Source: Xanthomonas arboricola pv. guizotiae (lineage in GTDB: Bacteria > Pseudomonadota > Gammaproteobacteria > Xanthomonadales > Xanthomonadaceae). Taken from it: DNA of 64,000 nt. The notes beneath the pieces are model-generated. The model was given only the letters and a program-made list of their open reading frames with translations. It ran no database searches and was not told where the DNA came from. The stretch spans positions 32,581 to 96,580 of the forward strand of contig NZ_MDSK01000017.1 of assembly GCF_002940205.1 (NCBI RefSeq). The letters are read 5' to 3'. Positions 43,510-52,945 of this stretch are shown one piece after another. Numbering within the stretch: position 1 is the stretch's first letter; each line of letters opens with the position of its first letter. A program made the translations under genes and the position numbers.

Positions 43510-44602
43510 CGGCCGGCTCCCACAGCACATCGGCATCCGGGTCCCAGCCCGCGCACAGGCGGCCATTGGCGAAGAACACCAGCTTGTAGAGGTCGCCGGT
43601 GGCGTGGCGTGCGTGCATGGCCGCGTAGTCGGCACTTTCGAACACCACCTCCAGGCCGTCTTCGCTGCGCATGCGCAGATTCCAGAAGTAGTAACCCTCG
43701 GTCATGCCGTCGGCTTGCCAACGCGACCACCACGGCTGCTGCATGCAGTCCGCCAACAGGCTTTGCATGCCGATGCGATGCTGGGCGATATAGCGCCAGG
43801 TGCCATTGCTGCGGTACGCATCGTCCAGACGCGACAACTCGCGAAAGATCACCTGCGTGGCGCCACAGCCCCGCGCCCACGCGATGTACTGCGCCACGCC
43901 ATCGGCACAGTCCACGCCGCCCCGCTGCACGATGCAGACCAGCCGCACCGGCAGGCGCGCTGCGGCGCGTTGCGCCGTCCGCACGAACATGGCCGCATCG
44001 GCAATGGGCTCGTCGGGACGGAAACGCATGATCGCGTCGTTGCCGGCCTGCAGCGGGTGGTGACGCGACAGCTCGATCCACGACAGGCCGAAGCCGACCA
44101 GGGCATCCAGCAACTGTGCCCCCTGCGCGCGCGCCAGACCGGCGCCATTGCTGTACAGCACGCGCTGCTCCACGCACGGGCCGTTGGGCGTCGTCGCCAG
44201 GGTCTGCAGCAAGGCCTGCAACCAGTCCGGATCGTCGGTCATCTCCAGGCCAGACAACGAATACGACAACGGCACCCCGTGCAGCAGCTGCAACGCAGCG
44301 CGCAACTGCGCAAAGTAGTCCGGCCCTGGCCGCAACATCGCTGCGGCCAGGCCACCGTGGTGTTGGCGCAGGTTTTCCGAACAGAAGCCGCAGCGCGCCG
44401 AACATGGCCGTACCGAGGCATACGGGGTCAAGGTGATCGGCAACGCTGCCCGATACGCGCGCTCGCCGATGCGCAATGCATGCCATCGGCCGTCCTCGTC
44501 CTGCTGCGGCACGCGCCGCCGCAGGCTGGGCGCGGCGGCGCGCAACCCGGCCAACAGCGGCGATGCGGACAGCAACGCGTCGTCGTCGAAGGAGGCGTGC
44601 AT
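43502..44602 (-). CDS. Radical SAM enzyme
   Basis: 366 residues. The [4Fe-4S] motif is C67-x3-C71-x2-C74 (RPCSARCGFCSENLR), followed by a GGE-like LSYSLSGLEMTDDPDW element and strands typical of a partial TIM barrel (VLYSNGAGL; VRLVCIVQRGGVD; TQVIFRELSRLDDAY). The C-terminus (LYKLVFFANGRLCAGWDPDA) might serve substrate binding. Only one cluster motif is obvious, although extra cysteines occur. The start at 44602 lacks a good ribosome site; a GTG at 44647 would overlap nadV. It is tightly linked to nadV (22 bases) and overlaps the methylase-nucleotidyltransferase gene. The reaction is unknown. Confidence 0.8.
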   Translation of the reverse strand: MHASFDDDALLSASPLLAGLRAAAPSLRRRVPQQDEDGRWHALRIGERAYRAALPITLTPYASVRPCSARCGFCSENLRQHHGGLAAAMLRPGPDYFAQLRAALQLLHGVPLSYSLSGLEMTDDPDWLQALLQTLATTPNGPCVEQRVLYSNGAGLARAQGAQLLDALVGFGLSWIELSRHHPLQAGNDAIMRFRPDEPIADAAMFVRTAQRAAARLPVRLVCIVQRGGVDCADGVAQYIAWARGCGATQVIFRELSRLDDAYRSNGTWRYIAQHRIGMQSLLADCMQQPWWSRWQADGMTEGYYFWNLRMRSEDGLEVVFESADYAAMHARHATGDLYKLVFFANGRLCAGWDPDADVLWEPADG

Positions 44603-44624
44603 GCCGCTAGCCGCGCGGCGAACG

Positions 44625-46028
44625 TCAGCGGCGCGCGGCGTCGGCACGTGCGCGCACCTGCTCCAGGGTCCACTCCTGCTGCATGACGCCGTTCTCCCAC
44701 ACCGTCACCAGCGCATCTTCGCTATCGGCATGCGCGTCGACTTCATCCAGCAACGCGCTGCGATAGCTGCCATCGGCACGGTCGCGCAGCAGGGTCAGCC
44801 GACCGCGCTTGCTCTGCTTGCCCTTGTCGGTGATCGGGTCCTTGTAGACATCGATCCATTGCCCGTCCACGCGCACGGCCGAGCACTTCAACGCGAACTT
44901 CTGGGTGTCGCGATCCACCTTCTGCAACAGCGCACCGCCCATGCCGAAGGCGACGTTGTCGGCGGCATAGCCGGCTGCGGTGATGCGTTCGAGAATCGCG
45001 CGCAGCGACTGCGGGTTGATGCCATCGCCCTGGATCACCCGCACATGGTTGAGCACCTTGTAGCCCTTGCCGTTGACCTGATGGCCGAACGCCTCGTCCA
45101 GCAGCAGCAGGCATTGCTCGACCACATCCACCGGGTCGCCCGAATCCGGACGGATCACCACCGTCGCACCGGAGGCAATCACCTCCTCGCGCAAGGTGGT
45201 GCCCCAATGCTCGCGGATCGCGCGGTAGATGTCGTAGCTGTCCGAGACCACCGCCACCAGCGAACCGGGGCGCGCGAACTGCGCCAGCATGTTGCGGTAC
45301 GCATCGGCCTCGCGCTCGCGGCCCCAGCTGGTGATGGTGCTGTGCTCGGCAGCGGGAATCGAATAGCCGGCTACCGGCGTGTGGTAATGCGCACGCGCCA
45401 GCAGCAACGCCGACAAGGTATCGGTGCCGAGGAAGTTCACCAGATGCGCGGCACCGCCCAGCGCGGCCGAGCCAAGGCTGGACACCCCACGCGCACCAAA
45501 GTCATGCAGCTTGAACGGCAACTGCCCTTCCGGATCGTCGCTGGTGCGCTGCAGGTAATCGCGTACCACCTGCTTCACCTGCCAGCTCACCGTTGCCACC
45601 GTCACCGGGTACCACACGCGCAACAGCAGCGTTTCCAGGTACGACGGCACCCAGAACGCCTTGGGATCGGTGGATTCGATCGTCATCAACACAGTGTGCG
45701 TGGGCACGACCGTGCCTTCGGGCACGGCACGGATACGGATCGGCAGTTGCCCGCCGAGACGATCGACAATGTCGCGCCAGCCGGCTTCGTTGAACGGCTC
45801 GCCATGTGCGGCCAGCAAGGCCTTCGCATCGTCGATGTCGGCATGCGTCACCGGCCGGTTGATGGCCTCTTTCAGGATCGACTGCAGGCCGAAGAATACG
45901 GTCTGGTCGTAGACGCCACCGCGCGATTCGACATAGAAAAACGCCGCATCGGTGCCGGGTGGATACTGCAGCCAATGGCTGGCCTTGTAGCTGTCGGTGT
46001 TGAGCAGCAGGTTATCGAGGTAATGCAT
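44625..46028 (-). CDS. nadV: Nicotinamide phosphoribosyltransferase
   Basis: 467-residue enzyme of the NAMPT/NadV type, converting nicotinamide and PRPP to NMN. Characteristic segments: NTDSYKASHWLQYPPGTDA at the start, HDFGARGVSS near 180, GYSIPAAEHSTITSWGRERE, VVSDSYDIYRAIREHWG and VVIRPDSGDPVDVV near 290-305, GDGINPQSL and FGMGGALLQKVDRDTQKFAL. ATG at 46028 with AAGGAG upstream. Together with the upstream NadM-Nudix protein it makes NAD from nicotinamide without deamidation, the salvage route also carried by some phages to restore NAD. Confidence 0.93.
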   Translation of the reverse strand: MHYLDNLLLNTDSYKASHWLQYPPGTDAAFFYVESRGGVYDQTVFFGLQSILKEAINRPVTHADIDDAKALLAAHGEPFNEAGWRDIVDRLGGQLPIRIRAVPEGTVVPTHTVLMTIESTDPKAFWVPSYLETLLLRVWYPVTVATVSWQVKQVVRDYLQRTSDDPEGQLPFKLHDFGARGVSSLGSAALGGAAHLVNFLGTDTLSALLLARAHYHTPVAGYSIPAAEHSTITSWGREREADAYRNMLAQFARPGSLVAVVSDSYDIYRAIREHWGTTLREEVIASGATVVIRPDSGDPVDVVEQCLLLLDEAFGHQVNGKGYKVLNHVRVIQGDGINPQSLRAILERITAAGYAADNVAFGMGGALLQKVDRDTQKFALKCSAVRVDGQWIDVYKDPITDKGKQSKRGRLTLLRDRADGSYRSALLDEVDAHADSEDALVTVWENGVMQQEWTLEQVRARADAARR

Positions 46029-46153
46029 GACGGAAGCTCCTTCGCGTCGAATGGACCAGCGGTCTGTCCGCCGGCGGGAGGCTACGGTTCAAGCCGATCT
46101 TGGATTGCGCGCGGACGCCTTGGGTGGGTGACGGCACGCAGTCGTTGTCGGCC

Positions 46154-47209
46154 TCAGCCGCGACCCAGGAAGAATTCGAGGATATGCAGATGATCTTCGT
46201 ACAGGCGCGGGCCCATCGCCATGACTTCGGCAAGCGGAATCCAGCGCGCCTTGTCGGCATCGTCGCCGCCGCGCACCGCGGGCAACTCACCGGCCGGAAA
46301 TTCGAAATGGAATGCATGGGTGATCGTGCGCCCACGCAGGCTGCGCTCGGGGTGGTCGAACACCTGGCGTCCACGCAATGAGCCCTTGAGCACCGGCACC
46401 GGCACCTTGAGCCGTGTTTCCTCGCGCAGCTCGCGCAGGCAGCCGTCCAGCAGCCCTTCGTCCTGGCCGACGAAACCGCCCGGCAATGCCCACAAGCCCT
46501 TGCCCGGCTCGGCGCGACGACGCACCAGCAGCACATGGCCCGAATGCACCACCACCGCATCGGTGGTGACGAAGGTCGGCGGATACGGCGCGTCTTTCCA
46601 CGCCGCACGGTATTGCTCGATGAAACGGTATTCGGCCACCAGCTGCGCATAGCTCGGCGAGTTGCGCCGGAACGCTTCCAGCATGTCGTACACCGGCGCC
46701 GGCACATTGCCGCGCAGCATCAGCAACCCACCGTGGAAACCGATCTCGCCGGCCTCGAACAGATAGCGGCGCAACTCGGTGGCCGACAGCGTGGCGGTAT
46801 GTTGCACATCTTCCAGCGGCCACTGCGGAAACTCGCGCAGGTAATAGCTGCTGGCATCCTTGTCCATGCCGATCAGGCCGATGCGTGCATCGGGCGTGCC
46901 GCCATCGGCCTGCACGGCCTCGGCGACCTGGCGCTGCACCTCGGCAATCCACAGGCTTTCGTTGTACAGATGGTCGCGCAACGGGCGCAGGATCAGCCGC
47001 TGGCTCTCGCCAGGCAACGCAGACTCGATCATTACCGCGCGTTCGGCAACGGTCCATGGATTACGAATGGTGCGGGGCGTGTCGGCAGAGCCGATCAACA
47101 CGATGAGCTTGCTGGCCTTGCCCAGCGCGTGGCGGGCGAAGGCGGCGTGGCCGTTATGGAAAGGCTCGAAACGCCCGATAAACACGAGATAGTCGTACTG
47201 CAATGCCAT
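46154..47209 (-). CDS. nadM: NMN adenylyltransferase - Nudix hydrolase fusion
   Basis: 351 residues. The N-terminal domain has the nucleotidyltransferase start FIGRFEPFHNGHAAFARHAL and the later DTPRTIRNPWTVAERAVM (the ISSTRT-like KMSKS equivalent), making NAD from NMN and ATP. The C-terminal half is a Nudix domain: GGFVGQDEGLLDGCLRELRE with the REVREET-like REETRLKVPV. Fusions of this type occur in several bacteria and often hydrolyse ADP-ribose. ATG at 47209 with GAGGGATTCTC upstream. The next gene, nadV, starts 125 bases away. Divergent from the EEP hydrolase gene; a small palindrome lies between them. Confidence 0.93.
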   Translation of the reverse strand: MALQYDYLVFIGRFEPFHNGHAAFARHALGKASKLIVLIGSADTPRTIRNPWTVAERAVMIESALPGESQRLILRPLRDHLYNESLWIAEVQRQVAEAVQADGGTPDARIGLIGMDKDASSYYLREFPQWPLEDVQHTATLSATELRRYLFEAGEIGFHGGLLMLRGNVPAPVYDMLEAFRRNSPSYAQLVAEYRFIEQYRAAWKDAPYPPTFVTTDAVVVHSGHVLLVRRRAEPGKGLWALPGGFVGQDEGLLDGCLRELREETRLKVPVPVLKGSLRGRQVFDHPERSLRGRTITHAFHFEFPAGELPAVRGGDDADKARWIPLAEVMAMGPRLYEDHLHILEFFLGRG

Positions 47210-47310
47210 GAGAATCCCTCACGGTTGGCTAGGCATGCAGCGGTCTATCCGCTGGCGTGGTGCAAATGCTACGCCGATGCGCGAGGAGGTCAAGCAGGCG
47301 CGATCTCGCG

Positions 47311-47326
47311 ATGACATTTCGGTCAT
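47311..47326. promoter_or_regulatory. ATGAC-N6-GTCAT inverted repeat in the nadM divergent promoter
   Basis: ATGACATTTCGGTCAT lies between the divergent starts of nadM (47209) and the EEP hydrolase (47373), preceded by CGCGATCTCGCG. It is a possible operator for either gene. No NrtR-like site that I can identify with confidence. Short arms make chance likely. Confidence 0.3.
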
Positions 47327-47372
47327 GCATGCCGATTAGACTCGCCGATTGGTCCTCGAGGAATCCGCCTGC

Positions 47373-48239
47373 ATGTCACGCCTGTCCGTTCGCGCCATCT
47401 CACGTTCCCTGTTCGCGGCACTCGCGCTGCTGTGCATCGCCTTGCCTGCGTTGGCTGCACCTGCGCCCGCAGCCTTGCGGGTGATGTCGTTCAATGTGCG
47501 CGTGCCGGTGGATACCGATGGCGACAAGCGCTGGAGCGTGCGCCGCACGGCGATGGTGGCACTGGTCGAACAAGCGCACCCGGACGTGTTCGGCACGCAG
47601 GAGCTGGTGCAGGAACAGGCGCAGTATCTGGCTGCGCAACTGCCTGATTACCGCTGGTTCGGGAAAGGCCGCGACGCCGACGGCAACGGCGAACACATGG
47701 GCGTGTTCTACGACAGCCGCGCGGTGTCGGTGGTGGAATCGGGCGACTTCTGGCTGTCGGAGACGCCACAGGTTCCCGGTAGCCGCAGCTGGAACACCGA
47801 CCTGCCGCGCATGGTGAGCTGGGCCCTGTTAGAGCGCCGCAGCGACAAGCGCCGCTTCTATCTGCTCAATACGCACTTCGCCCACCGCGACCAGGACGAG
47901 GCCGCACGCGAGCACAGCGCGCGCCTGATCCTGTCGCGCATCGCGACGCTGCCGGCCAACATTCCGGTGGTGCTGACCGGCGACTTCAACAGCGATCCTG
48001 ACCAGGGCACCTACCGCGTCCTCACCGCCACGCTTGGCGATGCGCGCGCGCGTGTCTCCGAGCCGCAAGGCCCGGAAAAAACCTTCCAGGACTTCACCAC
48101 GCAACCGACCCGACGCATCGACTGGATCCTGTTCCGTGGCCTGACACCGACACGCTTTTCCACGCTGGATCAGCGTCCCGGCGGTGTATTGCCGTCCGAC
48201 CACTATCCGGTGCTGGCCGAATTCGCCTGGCCGCGTTGA
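47373..48239 (+). CDS. Exported endonuclease/exonuclease/phosphatase-family hydrolase
   Basis: 288 residues. Signal peptide (SLFAALALLCIALPALAAP) then an EEP (DNase I-like) fold: RVMSFNVRVPVDTDGDKRWS, DVFGTQELVQEQAQYL (metal-binding Glu), YLLNTHFAHRDQDEAAREHS, VVLTGDFNSDPDQGTYR and RIDWILFRG, ending LPSDHYPVLAEFAW (catalytic Asp-His pair). Members cleave phosphodiesters in nucleic acids, lipids or sugars; the substrate is not deducible. ATG at 47373 with GAGGAAT upstream. It is divergently transcribed from nadM and is separate from the lysR remnant downstream. Confidence 0.87.
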   Translation: MSRLSVRAISRSLFAALALLCIALPALAAPAPAALRVMSFNVRVPVDTDGDKRWSVRRTAMVALVEQAHPDVFGTQELVQEQAQYLAAQLPDYRWFGKGRDADGNGEHMGVFYDSRAVSVVESGDFWLSETPQVPGSRSWNTDLPRMVSWALLERRSDKRRFYLLNTHFAHRDQDEAAREHSARLILSRIATLPANIPVVLTGDFNSDPDQGTYRVLTATLGDARARVSEPQGPEKTFQDFTTQPTRRIDWILFRGLTPTRFSTLDQRPGGVLPSDHYPVLAEFAWPR

Positions 48240-48293
48240 GCGCGCCGGCGACGTGACGCTGTCACGCTGCCGGCCGCTCTGACGCTACGCAGC

Positions 48294-48506
48294 TCAGTCG
48301 CGTTGCAGCCAATCGACCAGCGCTTGCAGCGGGGTCGACGGCGCAGGCGCGTGACGCAGCACGAGCGAAAGCTGCCGAGCTGCCCAGGCTGCATCCAGGG
48401 GCACCGTGGCCAGCTGATCGCGCACGCATGACCGCTGCACTGCGGCGTGCGGGAGAATCGCCACGCCCATGCCTTGCGCAAGCATGCGGCACAACACGTC
48501 GATGCC
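48294..48506 (-). pseudogene. 3' remnant of a LysR-family regulator gene
   Basis: About 70 codons match the end of a LysR effector domain: EGIDVLCRMLAQGMGVAILP followed by RQLSLVLRHAPAPSTPLQAL and DWLQRD at the stop. No N-terminal HTH or start codon is found upstream; the frame continues into unrelated residues beyond 48506. The rest of the gene is deleted. It lies between a plus-strand hydrolase and the prc terminator. Not a functional protein as it stands. Confidence 0.7.
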
Positions 48507-48604
48507 TTCTGGCAGCCGTGACGCCGGGCACCTGGTTGAGTGCAGAGGTACTGACAGGCGCCACCCCCAGCCTGGTCCGCGCCGGGTTGGACGGGGCGGC
48601 CAAC

Positions 48605-48634
48605 AAAAAAGCCACCGCGATGCGGTGGCGTTTT
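48605..48634. terminator. Bidirectional terminator after prc
   Basis: Stem GCCACCGC (48611-48618) / GCGGTGGC (48622-48629) flanked by AAAAAA on the left and GTTTT on the right. On the minus strand it follows the prc stop at 48678 by about 50 bases and has a six-T tail. Confidence 0.88.
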
Positions 48635-48677
48635 CTTTGCTTCAAGCCGATGCCGTCGCCAGCTGTCCGACGAACGA

Positions 48678-50861
48678 TCAGTCGGCCCAACGCCCCGGCG
48701 CGGTCGACTGCGGCAGCACCTGCGCCGACAACGGCTGGTCCTGCGACAGCAGACCCAGCGCATCGGCGAGGATGGCGGCCGATTCGTGCAGCAACGGATC
48801 CGGGCGCTTTTCTGCGGCCTTCTCGCGCGCGGTGTCCTTGACGATATCGCGCTCGTTGCCGGTCAGGCCGTCGTCGCTGTCTTCGGCGAGCGGGTCCAGC
48901 GGCAGGCCCAGCTGCTTGCGCACCTGCTGGCGATCCTTGCGCTGCTGATCCTGCTTCTGACGCTCGGCAACGCGCTCGGCTTCGTTCAACGAGATGTACT
49001 TCTTGGCCTTCTCGTCGCGGAACTGCTTGACGTCCTCTTCCCACCACTGGAATTCCTTGTCGGTGGCGATACGCGCGGTGTGCAGGCCCTGCAATTTGGG
49101 CAGCAGCGGCGCGAAGTTGCCGTACTGGGTGTGCGGTGCGGCGGCGATGCGCGTCCACGGCAGCGCATTGTCGTAGGTGCTCTCGCCGAACTCGGTGGCA
49201 TCCACGCTGGCGGGGAACGCGATGTCCGGTACCACGCCCTTGTGCTGGGTGCTGGAACCGCTGACGCGGAAGAACTGCGCGATCGTCAGCTTGACCTGGC
49301 CGTAGCGCTGGCCTTCCGCCGCCGGCCAGCGGTCCAGGTCGACGATGTTCTGCACCGTGCCCTTGCCGAAGCTGGTTTCACCGATCACCAGGCCGCGACC
49401 GTAGTCCTGGATGGCCCCGGCAAAGATCTCCGAGGCGGATGCCGAGCCGCGATTGATCAGCACGCCCAGCGGACCATCCCAGGCCACCTTGGGATTGCTG
49501 TCGCCATTGACGGTGACCCGGCCGCCGGATTCGCGCACCTGCACCACCGGGCCCTGCTCGATGAACAGGCCGGTGAGCTCGATCGCCTCGTCCAGCGAAC
49601 CGCCGCCGTTGTTGCGCAGGTCCAGCACCACGCCGTCGACCTTGTCGGTCTTGAAGCCGGCCAGCAGCTTGGCGACGTCGCGCGTTGCCGAGGCATAGTC
49701 GGTCGCGTTGCGGCGACGGCCTTCGAAATCCTGATAGAAGCCCGGCAGCTTGATGATGCCGATGCGGCGCTCCGGCTCGCTGCCCTTGGCCGGCAGGGTG
49801 ATGGTCTCGCCCTTGGCGGCCTGCTCGGCCAGGCGCACCTTCTGCCGGGTCAGCGTCACCGTGTGGTGCTTGCCATCGATGCCCGATTCGGCCGGGATGT
49901 ATTCCAGGCGCACCTGGGTGTCCTTGCTGCCGCGGATCTTGGCGACCACGTCGTCGATGCGCCAGCCGATCACATCCTCGATCGCGCCGTTCTTGGCCTG
50001 GCCCACGCCGACGATGCGATCGCCCGGCTTGAGCGTGCCATCCACCGCTGCCGGACCGCCCGGGATGACCTCGCGGATCACCACCATGTCGTCCTGCTTC
50101 TGCAGTTGCGCACCGATACCTTCCAGCGACAGCGACATCTGCTGGTTGAAGTTTTCGGCCGTGCGCGGCGTGAAGTAATCGGTGTGCGGGTCGACCGCGT
50201 TGGTGTAGGCGTTGACGAAGAACTGGAACACGTCCTCGGCCTTCAACTCGTTGACCGACTCGGCCAGCGCGGCATAGCGCTTGTCCAGCGTCTTGCGGAT
50301 GTCTTCGGGCTTCTTGCCGGCCAGCTTCAGGCGCAGCCAGTCGTTCATCACCGACTGGCGCCACAGCACGTCCAGCTGTTTGTCGTCGGCAGCCCACGGC
50401 ACGTCCTTGCGGTCGTACTCGAACTTGTCGCTGCCGGTGAAATCGAAGTCCTGCTTGAGCAGGTCGCGCGCGTACTTGACGCGCTGGTCGACGCGCTTCC
50501 TGTAGACCGAGAACACCTGGAACGCCGGATCCAGCTTGCCCCCGCGCAGCGCATCGCCCACGCCTGCTTCCAGCGGCGCGAAGCCGGTGATGTCGGTCTG
50601 GGTAAAGAACTGTTTGCTGCCGTCCAGGGTTTCAAGATAGCGCTTGAACACGTCCTTGGTCATGGCCTCGTCCAGCGTGCGCGGACGGTAGGCGTAGCGG
50701 CTGTCGGAGAGCAGGCCATAGACCAGCTTGGTCGCCGTGGCCTGGTCGGGCGTGGCTGCCGCCGGCAACGCCGTATCGGCGCGTGCGAGCAAGGCCATCG
50801 GAGTGGTCAACACCAGCGCCAGCAGGCCGGCCTTCATGGACGCAGAAACGTTGTAGGTCAT
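48678..50861 (-). CDS. prc: Tail-specific (C-terminal processing) periplasmic protease, S41
   Basis: 727 residues, the Prc/Tsp protease that degrades or trims periplasmic proteins from their C-termini. N-terminal helical domain (KDVFKRYLETLDGSKQFFTQ), PDZ domain (GPAAVDGTLKPGDRIVGVG, about 269-287) and the S41 core with the Ser-Lys dyad S475 in NRGSASASEIFAG and K500 in TSFGKGTVQ. A signal peptide is at the start (MKAGLLALVLTTPMALLARA), so the ATG at 50861 adds 8 residues before it. The C-terminal domain (DUF3340-like) is charged. It has its own terminator and no cotranscribed partner. Confidence 0.95.
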   Translation of the reverse strand: MTYNVSASMKAGLLALVLTTPMALLARADTALPAAATPDQATATKLVYGLLSDSRYAYRPRTLDEAMTKDVFKRYLETLDGSKQFFTQTDITGFAPLEAGVGDALRGGKLDPAFQVFSVYRKRVDQRVKYARDLLKQDFDFTGSDKFEYDRKDVPWAADDKQLDVLWRQSVMNDWLRLKLAGKKPEDIRKTLDKRYAALAESVNELKAEDVFQFFVNAYTNAVDPHTDYFTPRTAENFNQQMSLSLEGIGAQLQKQDDMVVIREVIPGGPAAVDGTLKPGDRIVGVGQAKNGAIEDVIGWRIDDVVAKIRGSKDTQVRLEYIPAESGIDGKHHTVTLTRQKVRLAEQAAKGETITLPAKGSEPERRIGIIKLPGFYQDFEGRRRNATDYASATRDVAKLLAGFKTDKVDGVVLDLRNNGGGSLDEAIELTGLFIEQGPVVQVRESGGRVTVNGDSNPKVAWDGPLGVLINRGSASASEIFAGAIQDYGRGLVIGETSFGKGTVQNIVDLDRWPAAEGQRYGQVKLTIAQFFRVSGSSTQHKGVVPDIAFPASVDATEFGESTYDNALPWTRIAAAPHTQYGNFAPLLPKLQGLHTARIATDKEFQWWEEDVKQFRDEKAKKYISLNEAERVAERQKQDQQRKDRQQVRKQLGLPLDPLAEDSDDGLTGNERDIVKDTAREKAAEKRPDPLLHESAAILADALGLLSQDQPLSAQVLPQSTAPGRWAD

Positions 50862-51217
50862 CGAATGGCTCTCGGCACAGGGCCGACGAAAGAAAGGCGG
50901 TGAACGGATCAGACAGCATGACAGTGCCGAAAGTTGCTGGCGTTGTCATCCACTGGCTGAATCAGCCTAGCGCCGGGCCTGTAGCGGATTGTGAACGCGA
51001 CCGTACCCTGCAAGCCGAGAGCAGCGGCCGGAGACGACACGACCCCGCGGTGTGCGGGGTCGCAGGTCGTTCCAAATCGAAATTACTGGACGCCTCGCGA
51101 TAGTCGCGAGCAGTTCGCGACGACATGCGCTCGGGGTGCGGCCGGCTGCGGCATCAGATGACGCCAGCACCGGCGGCCGCGCCTGCCCGAGTGTGGGCGC
51201 AGGCGTCATCGGCTGGC
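50862..51217. other. Intergenic region between prc and lipA with two inverted repeats
   Basis: About 355 bases without a gene. CGACCCCGC/GCGGGGTCG (51040-51048 with 51054-51062) makes a 9-base hairpin without a T-run. A wider pair, GATGACGCC/GGCGTCATC (51157-51165 with 51202-51210), starts 7 bases after the lipA stop on the minus strand and has an inner GC-rich stem, so it may end the lipA transcript. I see no coding potential and no clear prc promoter. Confidence 0.55.
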
Positions 51218-52231
51218 TTAAGCAGCGACGCCGGCGCCGGCGGCCTGGCGATCGGCGTGATACGAGGAGCGCACCATCGGTCCGGAGGCGACGTGGCTGA
51301 AGCCCAGCGCATTGCCGTAATCCTCCAGCGCCTTGTATTCCTCCGGCGTCCAGTAGCGCATCACCGGATGGTGATGCGGCGTCGGCTGCAGGTACTGGCC
51401 GATGGTGATCATGTCCACATCGTGCGCGCGCAGGTCGCGCAAGGTGGCCTGCACCTGCTCCATCGTCTCGCCCAGGCCGAGCATGATGCCGGACTTGGTG
51501 GCGATGGACGGATGCTGCGCCTTGAAGCGCTGCAGCAGGGTCAGCGACCACTGGTAATCGGCACCCGGACGCACGTTCGGGTACAGGTCCGGCACGGTTT
51601 CGATATTGTGGTTGAACACGTCCGGCGGGCTCAGCGCCAGGATCTCCAGCGCGCGGTCCATGCGGCCCTTGCCGCGGAAATCCGGGGTCAGGATCTCGAT
51701 GCGGGTCTTGGGCGAGCTGACCCGGATGGCCGCAATGCAGTCGACGAAATGCTGGGCACCGCCGTCGCGCAGGTCGTCGCGGTCCACGCTGGTCACCACC
51801 ACATACTTCAGGCCCATGTCGGCCACGGTGGCGGCCAGGCTGGCCGGCTCGTTTGCATCCGGCGGCTTGGGCCGGCCATGCGCCACATCGCAGAACGAGC
51901 AGCGCCGCGTGCAGACCTCGCCCAGGATCATGAAGGTGGCGGTGCCGTGGCTGAAGCACTCGTGGATGTTCGGGCAGCTGGCTTCCTCGCAGACCGTGAC
52001 CAGGCGGTTTTCGCGCAGCTTGGCCTTGAGGGTCTGCACCGCATTGCCGGACGGAATCCGCACCCGGATCCACGACGGCTTGCGCAGCACCGGCGCATCG
52101 ACGAACTGCACCGGCGAGCGGTTGATCTTGTCGCCACCGATCTGCTTGACGCCGGTCTGCAGCGGCGCAGGTGCAGCGGTGTCGCCGGAGACGACCTGCA
52201 AGGGGATGGAACGGGCGATAGGCTGGGTCAT
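51218..52231 (-). CDS. lipA: Lipoyl synthase
   Basis: Radical SAM enzyme of 337 residues that inserts two sulfurs into octanoyl groups on lipoyl domains. Both iron-sulfur motifs are visible: [12 protein letters not shown] (auxiliary cluster) and [10 protein letters not shown] (radical SAM cluster), plus the C-terminal serine ligand region [34 protein letters not shown] and [15 protein letters not shown] are typical. Length is normal with a slightly long N-terminus. The gene follows lipB by 15 bases, the standard lipoate pair. Confidence 0.97.
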   Translation of the reverse strand: MTQPIARSIPLQVVSGDTAAPAPLQTGVKQIGGDKINRSPVQFVDAPVLRKPSWIRVRIPSGNAVQTLKAKLRENRLVTVCEEASCPNIHECFSHGTATFMILGEVCTRRCSFCDVAHGRPKPPDANEPASLAATVADMGLKYVVVTSVDRDDLRDGGAQHFVDCIAAIRVSSPKTRIEILTPDFRGKGRMDRALEILALSPPDVFNHNIETVPDLYPNVRPGADYQWSLTLLQRFKAQHPSIATKSGIMLGLGETMEQVQATLRDLRAHDVDMITIGQYLQPTPHHHPVMRYWTPEEYKALEDYGNALGFSHVASGPMVRSSYHADRQAAGAGVAA

Positions 52232-52246
52232 GGCAGTAACGGGCGC

Positions 52247-52945
52247 TCAGGCCGGAAGCGAAAGGTCGGGCAACGCGGAGACAGGCTGCAAGACGAGACC
52301 GAACTGGCGCGCCAGCTGATCGAGCAGCACCGCCTTGACGGCGTCCATCCCGGAGGGGCCGCCCAAGTCTAGCACCGAGGTCACCTGCAGGCCCTGGTAG
52401 CCACAGGGGTTGATGCGGTGGAACGGCTCCAGATCCATGTCCACGTTGAACGACAGCCCGTGGAAGGTGCAGCCACGTCGCACCCGGATCCCGAGCGCGG
52501 CGATCTTGGCCCCGCCCACATACACGCCCGGCGCGCCCTCGCGGCGCTCGGCGACGATATTCCATTCGTCCAGCGTGTCGATCAGCGCCTGCTCGATCCT
52601 GCACACGTAATCGCGCACGCCGATCTTGAGCCGGCGCAGGTCCAGCAGCGGATAGACCACCAGCTGGCCGGGGCCGTGATAGGTCACCTGGCCACCGCGA
52701 TCGACCTGCAGCACCGGAATCTCGCCCGGCGCCAGCACATGCTCGGGCTTGCCGGCCTGGCCCAGCGTAAACACCGGCGCGTGCTCGACCACCCACACTT
52801 CGTCGGCCGTGGCCTCGTCACGCGCATCGGTGAAACGCTGCATCGCGCGCCACACCGGCGCGTATTCCTGTCGACCGAAGTCGCGCAACTGCGCCGGCAG
52901 GACGGGAACAGGGCTTGCCACTGCCTGGACCGCTACAGCGTCCAC
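52247..52945 (-). CDS. lipB: Octanoyl-[ACP]:protein N-octanoyltransferase
   Basis: 232 residues, transfers octanoyl from acyl-carrier protein to lipoate-dependent enzymes. Signatures: [17 protein letters not shown], the conserved [40 protein letters not shown] (catalytic Lys in GAKIA) and [17 protein letters not shown] (catalytic Cys in GCTFHG). The start at 52945 overlaps the end of ybeD by 13 bases, and lipA follows 15 bases after it, so ybeD-lipB-lipA is a single transcription unit. Confidence 0.96.
   Translation of the reverse strand: MDAVAVQAVASPVPVLPAQLRDFGRQEYAPVWRAMQRFTDARDEATADEVWVVEHAPVFTLGQAGKPEHVLAPGEIPVLQVDRGGQVTYHGPGQLVVYPLLDLRRLKIGVRDYVCRIEQALIDTLDEWNIVAERREGAPGVYVGGAKIAALGIRVRRGCTFHGLSFNVDMDLEPFHRINPCGYQGLQVTSVLDLGGPSGMDAVKAVLLDQLARQFGLVLQPVSALPDLSLPA

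Noticed and set aside
42445..47209. Complete restriction-modification or BREX-type defence locus
   Set aside because: There is no nuclease, specificity subunit or helicase nearby, so the methylase-like gene cannot be assigned to those systems.
48203..48763. A 186-codon minus-strand ORF
   Set aside because: Basic, cysteine-rich translation in a different frame from the lysR remnant; no ribosome site.
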